Assembly (NCBI RefSeq): GCF_000003605.2
Contig: NW_003105114.1
Coordinates: 256,962 to 296,038, forward strand
DNA length: 39,077 bases
Direction: 5' to 3'
Source of the DNA: Saccoglossus kowalevskii
Taxonomy: Eukaryota > Hemichordata > Enteropneusta > Harrimaniidae
Below are positions 20,861 to 33,380 of this stretch, piece after piece. The notes below the pieces were generated by a model, which saw nothing but the letters and a program-made list of their open reading frames with translations, searched no databases and had not been told where the DNA came from. A program made the translations under genes and the position numbers. How positions within the stretch are numbered: position 1 is the first letter of the stretch; every line of letters begins with the position of its first letter.

Positions 20861-22568
20861 TGCCACCCCCGCCCTCCGGCGATCATGGGACTCCGACGGG
20901 GCGAGGCAGATGATGAAACTTCCTTTCACCAATCTAAATAATCTCTGCAGGATACCAATAGTCGTCTTCCTCCTCACAATCACAGGGGCTGTCTTGCGTA
21001 CTACAGACAGACTTGAGGGTCCGGAGTAGAGAAGTTGGTATTCAGATACAGTCAGGGAATGAGTCAGTCAACCCAAAAAACCAGCCAACACATATATACA
21101 GTTATAAACAGAGACAGCTGATACTGTCGATTTAATGCAATAACGCCAAACGAACTCACCATATTACACAATGGAGTAAAGTTCACTATTAAATGATACA
21201 CAATATTAATCCGACAGGATCTGGTCAAGTGAACCAACTCAATGAACAAACTGAATCAATCAAACAGACTGACCAAATAAACCCAGCGGCACCTAGTCAC
21301 TGGAAAAATAAAATCACATAAAATTAATCCGCCAGGAACTTGCCTATAAATTAACTAAATTAACCTAGCAGTGCTTGACACTAACGTCAAGTACGATGAA
21401 ACACCTAGCTGCTGTACAAATAAAATGCCTAAACAAAGCAGTAAATGTCGCCCACACCAACCCCACGCTATACAAGCAGCAGGGCGCATGGATCAAAAAA
21501 GTTAACAACGTCCACACAAGCAAACACTAGCTCCCAACTCAGCACAAACGCCCAGGCATACACAAACAAGACGGGGTAAATACAATGATAAAAATTCACA
21601 ACCTCACAATAAAATCAGCAAAATCGTCTCACCGTGCTAATCACAAAATGCGACTAACTAAGCAGTCTATACAATCTACAGAGAGAGTGTGTCGCTGCCC
21701 CAAATACGCCGCCAAAAAAGAGTGACCAGAACGAATCTCGCCAAAAAAACAGCCGAAACAACACAGTGCAAAGGCCTATCACGAAATGTGCATGCAGTGG
21801 AAAATTCCCTAAGATGATAACCACAAGCGACGGTCAAAACGGCCCTGGCAACGCACGGGAAAAATTAGGAAAATTCACAAGACGTGCAACTCGTGAATGA
21901 AGCAATCTCGTCGGCCACGCACAAAAAACTACATAGAACGGGAAAAAGTGCTCTCACTACCCACAAAAAGCTACAATGATGTAAATCACAAAGTTCACGT
22001 GATAATTGTTCAACATTCGATTGCAATCAAAAACGTTTCGGGACCCCTTTCCGAACAGTTACGGTTACAGTTCACCTACCAGTCACAACGAACTTCACAT
22101 GGACTGAACTAGAAGTCCATCGGTGCACTGCAACAACAGTGTTCTTCTAAGCCACCTCATCTGTCCCGGAATCCCCGATCCGCTTCTGATCTTCACTCAG
22201 TGGCCACACAGTCTTCCCGGACGACACAGTACGACGCTGCCAAGAACCCCAAGTAGAAAGAGAGAGAGCCGTTCGTTGTTTCTCTCCTCCAGTGCAACGC
22301 TTCCAGAATGTTTCAGAACAATTTCATAACTTGTCACGTATACATACTACGCAAAAAATTACAAAACTATTGAATTACAAAGACAAAATGCATACAAATA
22401 AATAATACATCACACAAAATACTAACTACCGAAAACTATGCTAGGTAGCACAAGTGTACCATAAGAGGGCGCTATATCACAAAACTGCATGGTGCATATT
22501 TAAGCGATTAAAGTCAAACAATGCCATGTATTATGGATCAAAAATGCCTCAAGTAAGCCCGGGTTACA
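20861..22568 (-). repeat. 5' LTR of the Gypsy element
   Basis: About 1.7 kb, paired with 17-1909. Starts TGTAACCCGGG on the minus strand at 22568 and ends in CA at 20861 directly before the primer binding site. It holds about 138 bp (21023-21160) and a ~26-bp piece near 22098 with short inverted arms (ATGGACT...AGTCCAT) that are missing from the other LTR. Confidence 0.9.
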
Positions 22569-22572
22569 CGAA

Positions 22573-22738
22573 CACATTTGCCATAGGGCTAGGGAGACGC
22601 TCTATGCATGTCTCTGTGAATTCACGTATAGAGAAACGTCATACCAAAGCGTTAGCAATTAAAATACACAATCTTAGGAATACTGGAATAATCTCCAGTG
22701 TTTAAACGTGCTGAAAATAGAATCTCTATGTGCATTAA
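22573..22738. other. Unassigned flank between Gypsy LTR and LINE
   Basis: About 165 bp of plain sequence. One plus-strand frame is open for about 44 codons (22573-22705) but matches nothing I recognise and does not join the LINE reading frame cleanly. Confidence 0.3.
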
Positions 22739-23697
22739 CGTCATGTTCCATTATTTATTGCAAGACTTTTGATGTATTGGTATAATTATCCGGAATTCTA
22801 TGTTAAATGGGGTTCTGTTATGTCAGACTCGTTTGGAGTTTCTAATGGAGTTAGACAGGGGGGTATTTTATCTCCCTTTCTTTTCAACTTGTATGTTGAT
22901 GATCTGAGTATTGAGCTTGGGAATATTTCTGTTGGACTTAAAATTAACAGTATGTTCATCAACCATATGTTTTATGCTGACGACCTTATTTTGGATTCTC
23001 CTTCTATTAAGGGTTTGAATTTCCTTGTAAAGAAGTGTGAGAATTATGCCAATGAATTTGATATTTTATTCAATTTTAAGAAATCTGTATGTATGTATAA
23101 TTTACCATCCCAGTGTGGCATTAAACGAGTTCCCAATGTTTATCTTAATGGCAAGCCACTAACATTTGTTAGTCAGTATTGTTATTTAGGATATCATTTT
23201 ACCCAGGACGGAAAAGACAGTATTTGTATGAGAAAACAAATACGTGGATTGTTTGCTCGAGCCAACTTTTTATTACGTAGATTTAGTAAATGTTTTCTTC
23301 CTGTTAAGTGTACGCTATTTCGTACTTATTGTTCAAATTTGTATTGTAGTTACCTATGGTCGGATTTTACTGTGGCAGATTTTAATCGTATTCGTGTTGC
23401 GTATAACAACGCTCTTACAATTATATGTAATGTTTCTCGTTGTTTTAATAGTAGTATAACAGAGACTTTCGCCAGACTGTTGATGATTTTCAGGTTAAAC
23501 TTAGAAAAATGTTTTTCAGTTTTTCGCAACGTATTTTGTTGAGTAAGAACTGTTTTAATCAATTTATTATATAGTGATATTTGTTTTAAATCAGGTATAT
23601 GGCAAATGTGGCGCGTAATTTGTTAATACTTTTTTCTTACTTTTATATTGGCTTGTCCTGAAATAAAAGATAATAATAATAATAATAATAATAATAG
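22739..23697 (+). pseudogene. 5'-truncated non-LTR retrotransposon (LINE), reverse transcriptase C-terminal part
   Basis: The frame from about 22739 has LLMYWY, then the RT motif GVRQGGILSPFLFNLYVDDLS and the catalytic box FYADDL near 22975. It continues with NFKKSVCM, LGYHF and a late RVAYNNA segment. All of these are typical of LINE-type RT (CR1/RTE-like; clade not resolved). A frameshift near 23473 separates the last ~35 residues, which resume as RKMFFSFSQRI, with a stop near 23574. A short 3' region ends in TAA repeats. The endonuclease and N-terminal RT are missing, as expected of 5' truncation. It is an inactive copy. Confidence 0.85.
23669..23697. repeat. (TAA)n microsatellite at the LINE 3' end
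   Basis: About nine TAA units directly after CTGAAATAAAAGA. A simple-repeat tail of this kind is common at 3' ends of CR1/RTE-type LINEs, so it probably marks the insertion end. Confidence 0.8.
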
Positions 23698-26600
23698 TAT
23701 ATATCGAGTGACCTATAGCTAGCAATGTGTTAATGTATAGATGCGACTAGTACTGTCAGTGAAGGTATTATGGATGTTTACTATGTCTGGATAATAATAA
23801 ACGTAGACAGTTTCGAACCCCAATATTAGTGATCGTCGGTCTTACTGATTATTACACATAGTCGGTAAACCTTACAAAGAACCTGACGTTAGTCATTATT
23901 ATTACAGTTTACAGTGATGACATGTCGCCTGGGAAACCAAATGATTGCATGATGTGTCCTTAGTGTGAATCAATTCAAGGCATATTGTGAGCAAATGCAA
24001 CAGCTATAACAATGTAATCGTATCGAGCTATTCACGGTGTCTCGGAGTGATAAACATATCTTGCTTACTAATGCAATCATACCAGATGCTTCTACGATTC
24101 ATTAACCCAAACAATAATATAAACCACAATAATATTGCATAATTTTTTCGCCAAAACAAACACGAACTTTTCACCCTGCCAATGTTAAAATGATTGCTCA
24201 CTATGTGGTATGTCCAAGCGAAATATAGTGCGGAGAATTAATCGAAAGAGTTTATGCACACAACTCCCACCAGATTTGCTAGACTCGATTGGCATTATAT
24301 TATGTTTATTATTATACAAATCAGGTCGTATTAATGACGTGAATAAATAATTTACTCATAAACGAAATTGACCAATCAACGCACCACCTCCGAATTTCAG
24401 AGCACTGACGAATCATATAGCAAATGTTCTGAAGTTTTTTTTTATTTTGATAGCGAAGCTGCGGTATTCTTCGGCAAAATAAATTTAAAGTGAAGTTAAT
24501 GTACTTTAAAGTATGGATATTTCCGTGTTCGTTATTTTAGGTATTATTCAATGGGAGGTCGACGATGTGTGTAATCTGTCGATATTCCGAATCAGAAACA
24601 TAACCTATTTTAAGTATTGTTAATCAATTAATTTTACATTGTGATCCTAATACATTAATATTCTGCATCTCGTCTGATAAGTGAATATTTCTCTGATGTG
24701 ACTAAAATGTATCTTGTAGGTGTCGATTTAAAAAAAAGATTAGTGGCGTTATAGTGAAGGAAAAATCGAAGTAGCAGTATCTGCTTGTATCCGCTGAAGT
24801 TATCCGATAACACCTGGATATCACAGAAAAACGTGTACATTTTTTATCATCAAAAACATCATTTTTTGATGATCTGTACACTTGTAAAAAATTAATGTTA
24901 TGATATATCATCAAATCCAATTGCCTGTAATGCATTATTCACCTTTCCATAAATGCTATTAAAATTCCATTGCTAGTCCTAAATATACGTAGTCATCGCG
25001 CTGATTTGTACGTTTGACTTACTAAACTACATAAACTGATGAGTGCTGTTCGAATGTCTCCGTGGAAAGCTGAATTGCCGTCCTCTTAGGGTAACTGTAA
25101 TTCAAGCACCGATTTTGGTTAATGTGCTTATGATGTAAAGAGTAATTACTGCGTACCATACATGAAGTACCTCGGTAAAGTTAGGTCACGTTGAGTGCTC
25201 GATATGTTCTCATTATGTTTAAGGTTGCACAATTCGGATGAGTCGTAATTGAACACATGCGATGGTTGATGCGTTTTGAATTTATTTTCCTGCATTCACA
25301 TCATATATTTCCCTAACATTGGTTATTCGATAGAATGAATGCAATTGTATGTTATTGTATGTGGTTGTATTTAAGTGTATATATGTAGACGTATAGCACA
25401 GCCCTGTACTCACTGCGACATATTAATACATCCACCTTAGTGTGTTATGGATGCATGTTGTTGTATGATAACAATGACCAGAAAAAAACTTAATATAACA
25501 GATCAGATGTCATACATTGACATACATTAAAGTCTAAATTACAAAATACCATTAACAATAATCTTTACCAATTTCAACAGTAAATGTAACAGTTATTATA
25601 TGCCTGGGAATATGTGTGTTTCTTCCAATAGGCAACAACAAAAGTTTACAAAATTTATTTAATTCATCGAGATAGTTATATATGTTCCCGTGAATAAATA
25701 TTATTATAACATTTCTTGGTGAGTAACGGTTACTGCGATAAAAATCAACAATTATAAATATAAATTTCCGAGCACCTTCTGAATATTACGGTTACGTGAA
25801 TTTGATGTGAACATTAACGCTCCTTGGATAGCAAAGAGAGTTCAAGAGATAATCGGTACGGTATTACTTTTTCCTTGTTTAGGTGTAGGTTTATTTTTAT
25901 GTTTTCAAATTTTTGTTATAGCTACACTACTGAAAAAAATATCTCTTTTAAATGAATCATTCTATTTTTACTCGTCTAGACGAGCTGATATCGTATTTGT
26001 AAGTAACTGATATCTGTTATCATCGCGGCATTAGTTTATATGCGCACATATGACTAGTAACCCACAGCTTGTTTTAATTTAATCCAGTTGGTTGTATAGA
26101 TATTACTTTTCTGATATTACGAAGGATTTAAATGACAGAACTGTCACATCAAGTGTTTTGTTTATAATAAAATTGATTCCTTTTGGCCATATACGTTATT
26201 ATTTTTGTAGGCCATGATAAATTGTGTGCACTAGGTTATGAGGTATCGTGGGAGCAACTTTAACTTGCCATATTTGAAAGTCATAATTATCACATCTGGG
26301 CCACTATACTTTCAACTAAAATATTCTCATATGTACTGTTTATAGATATCAGCGGATAGTGGAATAATATAAGAAATTGAGAGTGCAATGGGTATTTTGA
26401 CATAGGGACGAGGAAATTTGTTATCCTTCATTCATTAAATTAGTGTTCGTAAAAAAGTTACACTACTGATAACTTGTTGCAATAATAAATGAGAATACGG
26501 CTGATATTTGAGTCAAATCATAATAGTTGCACGCTAACATTATTATACATCTACTCTGTTCTATTTTAATAGAAGAACCTTCCCAAATAAAAGAAATTCT

Positions 26601-28098
26601 AAAATTTAAAAAAAACATAAAATGTAGTCACTAAACCATGTACTTTCACACTCAAGCAAAAGAATAGACATGTTGGTGAACTAGCCTTGCACTGTGAGTG
26701 TTTTATTGTTTACACTCTGTAAAATACCAGTTTTTTTCACAAATAAAAAAATTAAAAAAAAGAACTGCAGACCTCACTTCTTTGTATTTTTGAGTGGGCC
26801 AGCCAAGTTTCCACATACAAAAATACACATAATATTTCTATTTAATTTATTTTATTTTATAATACAATATTGCCACTGAATTCTTTAAAATAAATTTACC
26901 ATTTACAAATTAATGTGTTGGACACTATATAATCTTAATATTTTACAATCCATATCCTTATATTTGAATCTGTTTCAAGACATTTGAAAACAATATTTTA
27001 GAAGCAGAACAATACAACGACTGGATTTGGTGTAACAGTTTGATCCCAATTCTTACTGGAATATTGCTAGCAATAATTAATAAAGCTTTTTCAGAATACC
27101 TTTTATTCCCGACATCATATTCAATGGCTAGTTTTCAGGATCTACAACAGTAAATAAACAAACATAAATCATTTTGATGCCATGTTTTTGACGACACCGC
27201 CATATCGCACAGCTATTCAACACCGCAATATCGAATTTGGATTTGGACCATACCATTTCAAGCTGCAGGGTGTCCAAACAATGACTCAACAAACAATAAA
27301 CATATCTTCCACCCACCACACAAATTTTAGCCATAATTGAACAACCAAGAAAGCAACAAATATCAGGCTGCATCCTGAAAACAACGAGATAGCTCATTAC
27401 AACCAGTCGTTACAAACATGAAATTCTCCATCCCTCCCAGTACACCCTACAGCATTAATGGTTCCTATACTCATTTGCATCTGTGTGCAACAGGCTTAGC
27501 CAATAGATACACCTGATTCATCAAACTTTTGACCAACCACTCATTCTAAATATTGTTGAGTGAGGGCGCTATTTACTAATGAGAGGGATCCTTTAAAAAA
27601 ATTAAACAGACTCATAATTACAGATATTAACAATAAACACCTAAAACAGCCTGGCAAAGATAAAACTGTGCTCTGGTCTGCAAGCTGATTGATCTCTGGG
27701 TGGATTTGTACAGGTAAGAGGACAGAAAACAAGGTGAATTAAACAAACAAATTTAGTTAATATATAATATATATATATAAGTAAAGGCAAAAATAATCTA
27801 CACAGTCGGTAAAACATACTCCACGCTTCTCCAGTGTACAATGGTTAGCCCCTGACTATGGCATGAAAGTGGATCCCTGTAATTATCGTATTGAAATTAC
27901 ACACTTTTATAATAATAATGGTTTATTGCAAAACTGATAAAGACCACAGGCAATAAAACGAATAAAATTACTATACATAGAGAACAAATTTATCCTATGG
28001 AAATAAATGTAAATAGCCAATTGATTTAAATAAACAAATAAAACATGTAGTCACTGGGTGTTTGGTTAGTTCGCCGCCGGCAAACGGTATTGTGGCAA
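23698..28098. other. Gene-poor flank, no supported gene
   Basis: AT-rich sequence with only short unrelated open frames, several A/T runs and a TA-rich tract near 27763-27780. No conserved protein motif, tRNA or long repeat was recognised on either strand. Frames such as 25807-26010 (67 codons, hydrophobic) lack splice or start support. Confidence 0.4.
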
Positions 28099-28101
28099 GT
28101 G

Positions 28102-28415
28102 TTTTTTTTTTTTTTTTTTTGGTAGTTTTCCGTGTTCTATATCATTTGGTGATTGTACGCTTTATCAAGTGTTACAATTACGAAGCAAATATATAGCCAA
28201 CACCGCTTCACATATGGCCTTTTTGACGTGCAGCACAATGCCGAATCGTCGAAAAAGGAGCATTATACAACATATGTCTCATAAGTAAGCAGATAACACC
28301 AAAGAAACTGCAAGGTAAAGACTATGTCTAATTATAGTAAACACGTACTGCGTGCGTGACTCGAACCGGCGCTCGCGTACGGCACCTAATCGCCTGGACG
28401 CGAGGACGGGTTTCA
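28102..28415 (-). mobile_element. Possible tRNA-derived SINE
   Basis: On the minus strand the head has GGTTCGAGTCA near 28366-28356, a good Pol III B box, and AGGCGATTAGGTGC near 28398-28385, a weak A box. A body of about 230 bp follows and ends in 19 A (T run at 28102-28120 on the plus strand). Head, body and A tail in this order suggest a SINE. No target duplication was found and the A-to-B spacing is short, so this is tentative. Confidence 0.35.
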
Positions 28416-28419
28416 TGTC

Positions 28420-29867
28420 GGTGTTATTTGCTTACTTTACTTCCTATGTCGACAGCAACTATGAGTTTAAAATATGTCTCATACTCTCATTTGTTGCAGG
28501 TTTTATCTACCAAAATATGATGCCCAAAATAATCACTCGTGTACAAAAATTCCGTGATTACACAATTGTTGAATGCTGCTAATGTTGTACGACCTCGTGC
28601 TGCAAAAAAAGTATTCATTTCATTAGATTATTAGACCTTGAGTTGCGCTTAAATTGCAATTACAATTGTTAATCGATAGTCATAATACTTATCTTAGAAG
28701 GTCACAGCTTGGGTTTTTATCTTGTAATAACAATCGTTTTAGATGCCCACAGTAACCTAGATGAGTTAATTATATAATTGTCACTGTTGATTCAAACGCA
28801 CGTACGTACAAGCATATGCCACAAGATCAAATAAGATAAATAATTAAGATTAAATAATTCAAGATAATGATTAATGTTTTGGCAACAAGCTATCATTTTG
28901 ATTTCCCTCCAAAATTCTAAAAAGACAAAACAATTGACGATGTGTTAGTTGAAAAATGTTAGTTTTTGGATTCTAAGTGACAATGACGATAATTATACGT
29001 GTTGCGCAGATAATGTAACATGGTAGATTATGTAATTTTAAATTCGAGGATATTCTCTGATGTCAGTGAGTTTTTCTAGTACTTTATTAGAGCCTCGCCT
29101 TTGTAACGTTTTATGTGGAATCCCGGCCACATGGGCATGTTTTTGTGTTTATTCAGTATTTTAGACGTGCAATATAAATCAACCTATTTGAGTGATGTTT
29201 AACTCCATAGCATCAGGAATTAAATCAATTTACAAATCCGTCTATCGAAGGCGCATGTGACAATGAGTGCACATATGCCAAACCTTTACAGAAATTCGAA
29301 AACTATATATAAAATAAATAAAAAAAAATTGATACTACATTGGACGTGTGGCATTGAGTATTTTAAAAAGCTGCTTAGCAGTTCCGTTAGTTTGAACCAA
29401 GATGTTTTCTGAAGAATCAGATATTAGTTCTGAACACTTGTGTAGGTTACGGCGAAGTTACAGCACGATATGTAGTAATTTCACTCTTCTAGCCATGGTT
29501 ACTAAACATCATGCAAGGAAAAGGGGGAGATTTAATCCTATTTATTAATTGATTTTTCAAAGGCGGTTCATACCATTTAACATTATAAACAATTATTCTA
29601 TTAAGGTCAATTACTGACAATTGTTTCAGTAGGCTTGATTCTTTAGGACTGGAACCAAACAGGTTACTTTTAAAAGATTCGTTTTTAACAGTAATAGAGA
29701 GCAATATAGAGGGAATACAACGAATGGCTCGTGATTACACGTGCATTGTATTAGCTGTGTCGTGTATATTGTTTTTTTCTGAGCTGATAATTGGCTTATT
29801 TTTCATTTGCACAATATACGTAGGCTCCAATCACCATAGGGTTGCTAAGAACTCATAACATCAAAAA
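28420..29867. other. Gene-poor flank, no supported gene
   Basis: No recognisable gene. An ATG in good context at 29402 opens 48 codons (MFSEESDISSEHLCRLRR...) with a coding-like start but no homologue that I recognise. The opposite frame 29489-29704 looks accidental. Confidence 0.35.
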
Positions 29868-30020
29868 CATCTTTAATTCTGTAATGTTGGTGAACATTTT
29901 TGTCATGTTTGTTAAAAGTTATATTTTCGACTTCTAGCTGAAAATCACAAGTCTGATTGCGTTGATACAATACTTATAGGTACCTCAGGTAGACCTCCCT
30001 TAGATATGTTCTCTAGGTAT
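29868..30020. repeat. Genomic copy of the ~150-bp repeat unit seen in the DNA transposon
   Basis: Shares TCTTTAATTCTGTAATGTTG, GAACATTTTTGTCATGTTTG, TTTTCGACTTCTAGCTGAAAA and AGGTACCTCAGGTAGACCTC with the units at 12264-12766 and 13625-14035. It shows that the same mobile repeat family is active in ordinary genomic DNA around the nested elements. Confidence 0.6.
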
Positions 30021-33000
30021 GATGAATATTGTATATGCCAATAGTAATAAAGAATCGATATCAATCATAAGTGACTGGCTAATACACAGATATTTTCAGC
30101 CGTCGCCGCCCACAGCAGCGATATGATTTTACATTGCATAGAAATAAACACTAAATGCAGCTATCCCAGCCAGCAATTGAATCGTCAATCTTTATGAGTG
30201 ATGTAACTAATATTTCCATCTATATTTGCTTAGTGTTTCGAAAGTGAATGTTGTCAAGTTCGAGAGTGTGTTTTTACATACAGTAACATGAACATTCAAC
30301 AACGCGGGCAATGCAATATTCGGATAATTCGCGGAACATCTGGAATATTACAATAATTTCGTGCAAGCTCACCACCAACACAGGAACGGACAAATGTGGT
30401 ATATGGCACAAAATTCAACACAGATCACCAATAACACATACATACTAAAAACAAATAAAAAAAGTACACCAAAGTATGGATTTTGTAATGATAGCATAAT
30501 ACTTTGACGAATCTCTCATATTGCTCAGAAAATTATTGTGTATGGAATTTGAAGATCTGAAATATCACAGAACAAAAGTATGTGAACCCGGGACACGTTA
30601 AATTCTCGTACAAAAGCTTCGATCAGAAAATTGAATAAAGCTGACTTTTTATTTTTATGAATATTTCAATCTTACGTTCTGGGAAAAAAGTGAGACTATA
30701 CGATGGGAATTTTGACCATGATTTGGAATGGTTTTGAACAATACAGCGAAAAACTAACCAGCCACTATATGTATTTTAATAAACCACGAGCTGGTAGTTT
30801 CTGTCAGCGTCGTGTTGCTGATATGCGTGAAATTGAGGCTCGTAAACAACGGTATACAAGGTGGAATACAATAGACAATAAATTAAAGCAATGTGTTATT
30901 GTTGTCCCGTATGAAGGGAAATTGATAAAATAAAATAAAACGATTACAACATTGAATGTCAAAATGTCATTTCCTTGTGATGGCATTACTTTCAACAACA
31001 AAGTGGCGAAGCGTGTGTGCACGGTCACTCTGGAGTCATATGTGTTCATAAAATAATGTTACTACTAGAGGAACAGCACACTAATATATTTTAGCCATTT
31101 TACTTCTTGTGGTACTCTAATGTTTCTTCTGTCACATTGTTTTATGTCTATTTTAAATGCTTTATCAAAGCGGTTTCTACGACAGTTTGCAGCCTGCGAT
31201 AGCTACGATGATTGCGACCCCAATCATATTTTAATTTTAGTAAGCGAGGTTAAAAACCGTGTGTATGCTATGAGAAAGTGCAGATCTTGAACGTGACAGC
31301 TTGCATTATCAGCCTGAGATTCAAGGTATAACTTTAAAAATGATAGCAAAATCCATTTTCGAGGTTGCCAAGCCTTCTGCATTTTTGGAAAAAGCCGAAT
31401 ACATTAATTTATCTGTGCTACTGTCTACCATTGCTATTCAACCAACATCTAAAAATGTGTTGCTCATTTATTAACACATGCCATGTCTATAATAGGCTAC
31501 CATTGGGGAATCAGATGTAATATATGCATGTGGTCTAGTTTGTATACAAACTGGTAAATAGTAATATAACAAACATATATTAGCACCATGGAATTTATAA
31601 ACAAATATTTAATTCTCAGACAGTCGGTCGATACTCCCGCTGTATTGTCTTCGTGCATACTTTGAGGTATTCTTTTAATAACCTCATATTCATAATTACA
31701 CAAACCAACAAAATGCATTATTTATATATAATGAGAACTTCTATAGCTTACACAAGACAACAAGTACATATAATTGAAAATGATCAAATTCCGCTCACAA
31801 AGATACAAAGATTTCAGGTTTTGCGGAAACAGACACACAAAACTCATTAGTTCAAAATTTCCAGGGCCACGAAAGTTAAAGCGAATTATTCAGTTTCAAT
31901 GGCTAGTTTCGCAACGATCCCCTCCCAGACCGGAGCTGCGTCACATATTGCCGATTTCGTGGATATTGTGTGCACGTTTAATGAAGTTAATGGGCGGCAC
32001 TAATCGATCTAGATGAGTATCAAAAGTCAATCATCGCCGAATTAGTGAAAAACGAAAGCAGAATAGGGTGAAGCTGTAAAGGGCGCTATTTTCAGAAAAT
32101 ACTCGATAACTTGCACAATCAATCATAGTGTGAATATTTCGACGAAACAGTGTTGAGATCATAGAGATCAATGCAGATATTTGTAGCTAAACATGTTCAG
32201 TCGAATTGACTTTGAAATCTTGGCTCGTTAGTTATTCCCATGCAGGCGGGTGTGTGTGAATCAGGGGTGTACACTTAGCAGAGCAGAGACATCTGCGATC
32301 TATCTAACCCCAAGACCCGTTAGATTCGTTACAGACTCTAGTGTATCTATTTTGGGTTTTGTGAATTGTAAACTTTGTTGCATACTGTCGTTCAATACTC
32401 AATTTAGAAAGTCATGGTTAAATCCAATTGTTTTCATCATTTAAATTTTCCAAACATATTTATTGAACTGGGAAGCGATTCACGCGACCAAAACAACGAA
32501 GAAAGATGGTCACAGTCATGCAGCAAACTCAAATTCAATACTTGAAGGAATGTTAGTACTCCATGAACACTGTTTGTACAACTACTAGTCATAGTGGGAA
32601 ATGTTTATTATTGAAGCGGAGTTTGCGATGAGTGATTTAATGCTGTCCTCCCAAGAAGAAAATGTCTGTATGACATACTGATGTGTCTACACTTGACAAG
32701 GTAATATTATAAACCGCATTCACGTTTGAGTCAACTGGTGTCGTATTTATGTCATTTGTGCGAATTGACATTTTGTGATAAACTGCGAGCCGTTACACAG
32801 ATACGTGTTCGATCTGTGAATATTGTGTATGGATTGTAAAACAATGAAACGATAAAATGCAATTAACGCCATGTCCAAATTTCCATTTGGCGCAAATAAC
32901 TTTAGACATTATTATTGATATATCGAGGAGTCACTCACTACTTAATTTATGTCGTATATACAAAGCAAACAGTAAACTGTCGGTTATATAAGATCTGTTT

Positions 33001-33230
33001 TCCATGCTTCTGAAGCGAAGTGGTAGACATTTTATTCAATATTCAACTCAATCAAACAGAACTGTGTATAGACTTTCCTGTATAATTTGCACCCCGACCC
33101 CCTTGTCAGCTATGTGATTTTTGTATTATATACATGCATAGTTAAGCAGTATCTGATTATTTTCGATTGACAATATCATTTAATGCAAACTATACTGTGC
33201 GTACATGTTGTAGTAATGTATTTGGGACGT
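30021..33230. other. Gene-poor flank, no supported gene
   Basis: AT-rich with scattered short frames. Two have coding-like composition but no supporting context: 30703-30933 (76 codons) and an ATG at 31900 opening 33 codons (MASFATIPSQTGAASHIADF...). No motif, tRNA or repeat family identified. Confidence 0.35.
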
Positions 33231-33234
33231 GTAT

Positions 33235-33380
33235 GTCACGTGGTTGCGCGATAGAAAGTTAACCGACCAATAGAAAGCTTTGTTACAATGACTGACAGGA
33301 AGCGCTCTGCGCTTAGCATTTCTGATGTCTTCGGCTTCATTTCAGCCGATATATGTTGCAGTGACATCATGATCTTAGAG
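33235..33380 (+). other. Candidate promoter-proximal first exon (speculative)
   Basis: A CACGTG E-box at about 33238 and an ACCGACCAATAG (CCAAT-type) box near 33262-33273 precede an ATG at 33288. The ATG opens 31 codons starting MTDRKRSALSISDVFGF and ends at a plausible donor, GAG|GTATAA, at 33380/33381. No matching downstream exon was found and short frames like this arise by chance. The alternative reading as the end of an LTR is noted separately. Confidence 0.2.

Larger units (their letters stand above)
17..22568 (-). mobile_element. Ty3/Gypsy LTR retrotransposon, full structure, interrupted by a DNA transposon
   Basis: Two LTR copies (17-1909 and 20861-22568) both read TGTAACCCGGG at their 5' end on the minus strand and end in CA. 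They flank a primer binding site, gag, protease, RT, RNase H, integrase, an extra ORF and a polypurine tract, in that order on the minus strand. CGAA occurs at 13-16 and again at 22569-22572, consistent with a 4-bp target duplication. Removing the 11.8-kb insert leaves an element of about 10.7 kb, long for Gypsy because of the 1.7-1.9 kb LTRs and the extra 3' ORF. RT before RNase H before integrase is the Gypsy order, not Copia. Many stops and frameshifts mean this copy is dead. The first ~162 aligned LTR bases show about 11 differences by eye, so it is not recent. Confidence 0.93.

Noticed and set aside
29402-29548. 48-codon frame starting MFSEESD
   Set aside because: Good start context, but too short and without splice or homology support.
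30703-30933. 76-codon frame with charged, coding-like C-terminus
   Set aside because: No recognised motif, poor start context and an equally long antisense frame.
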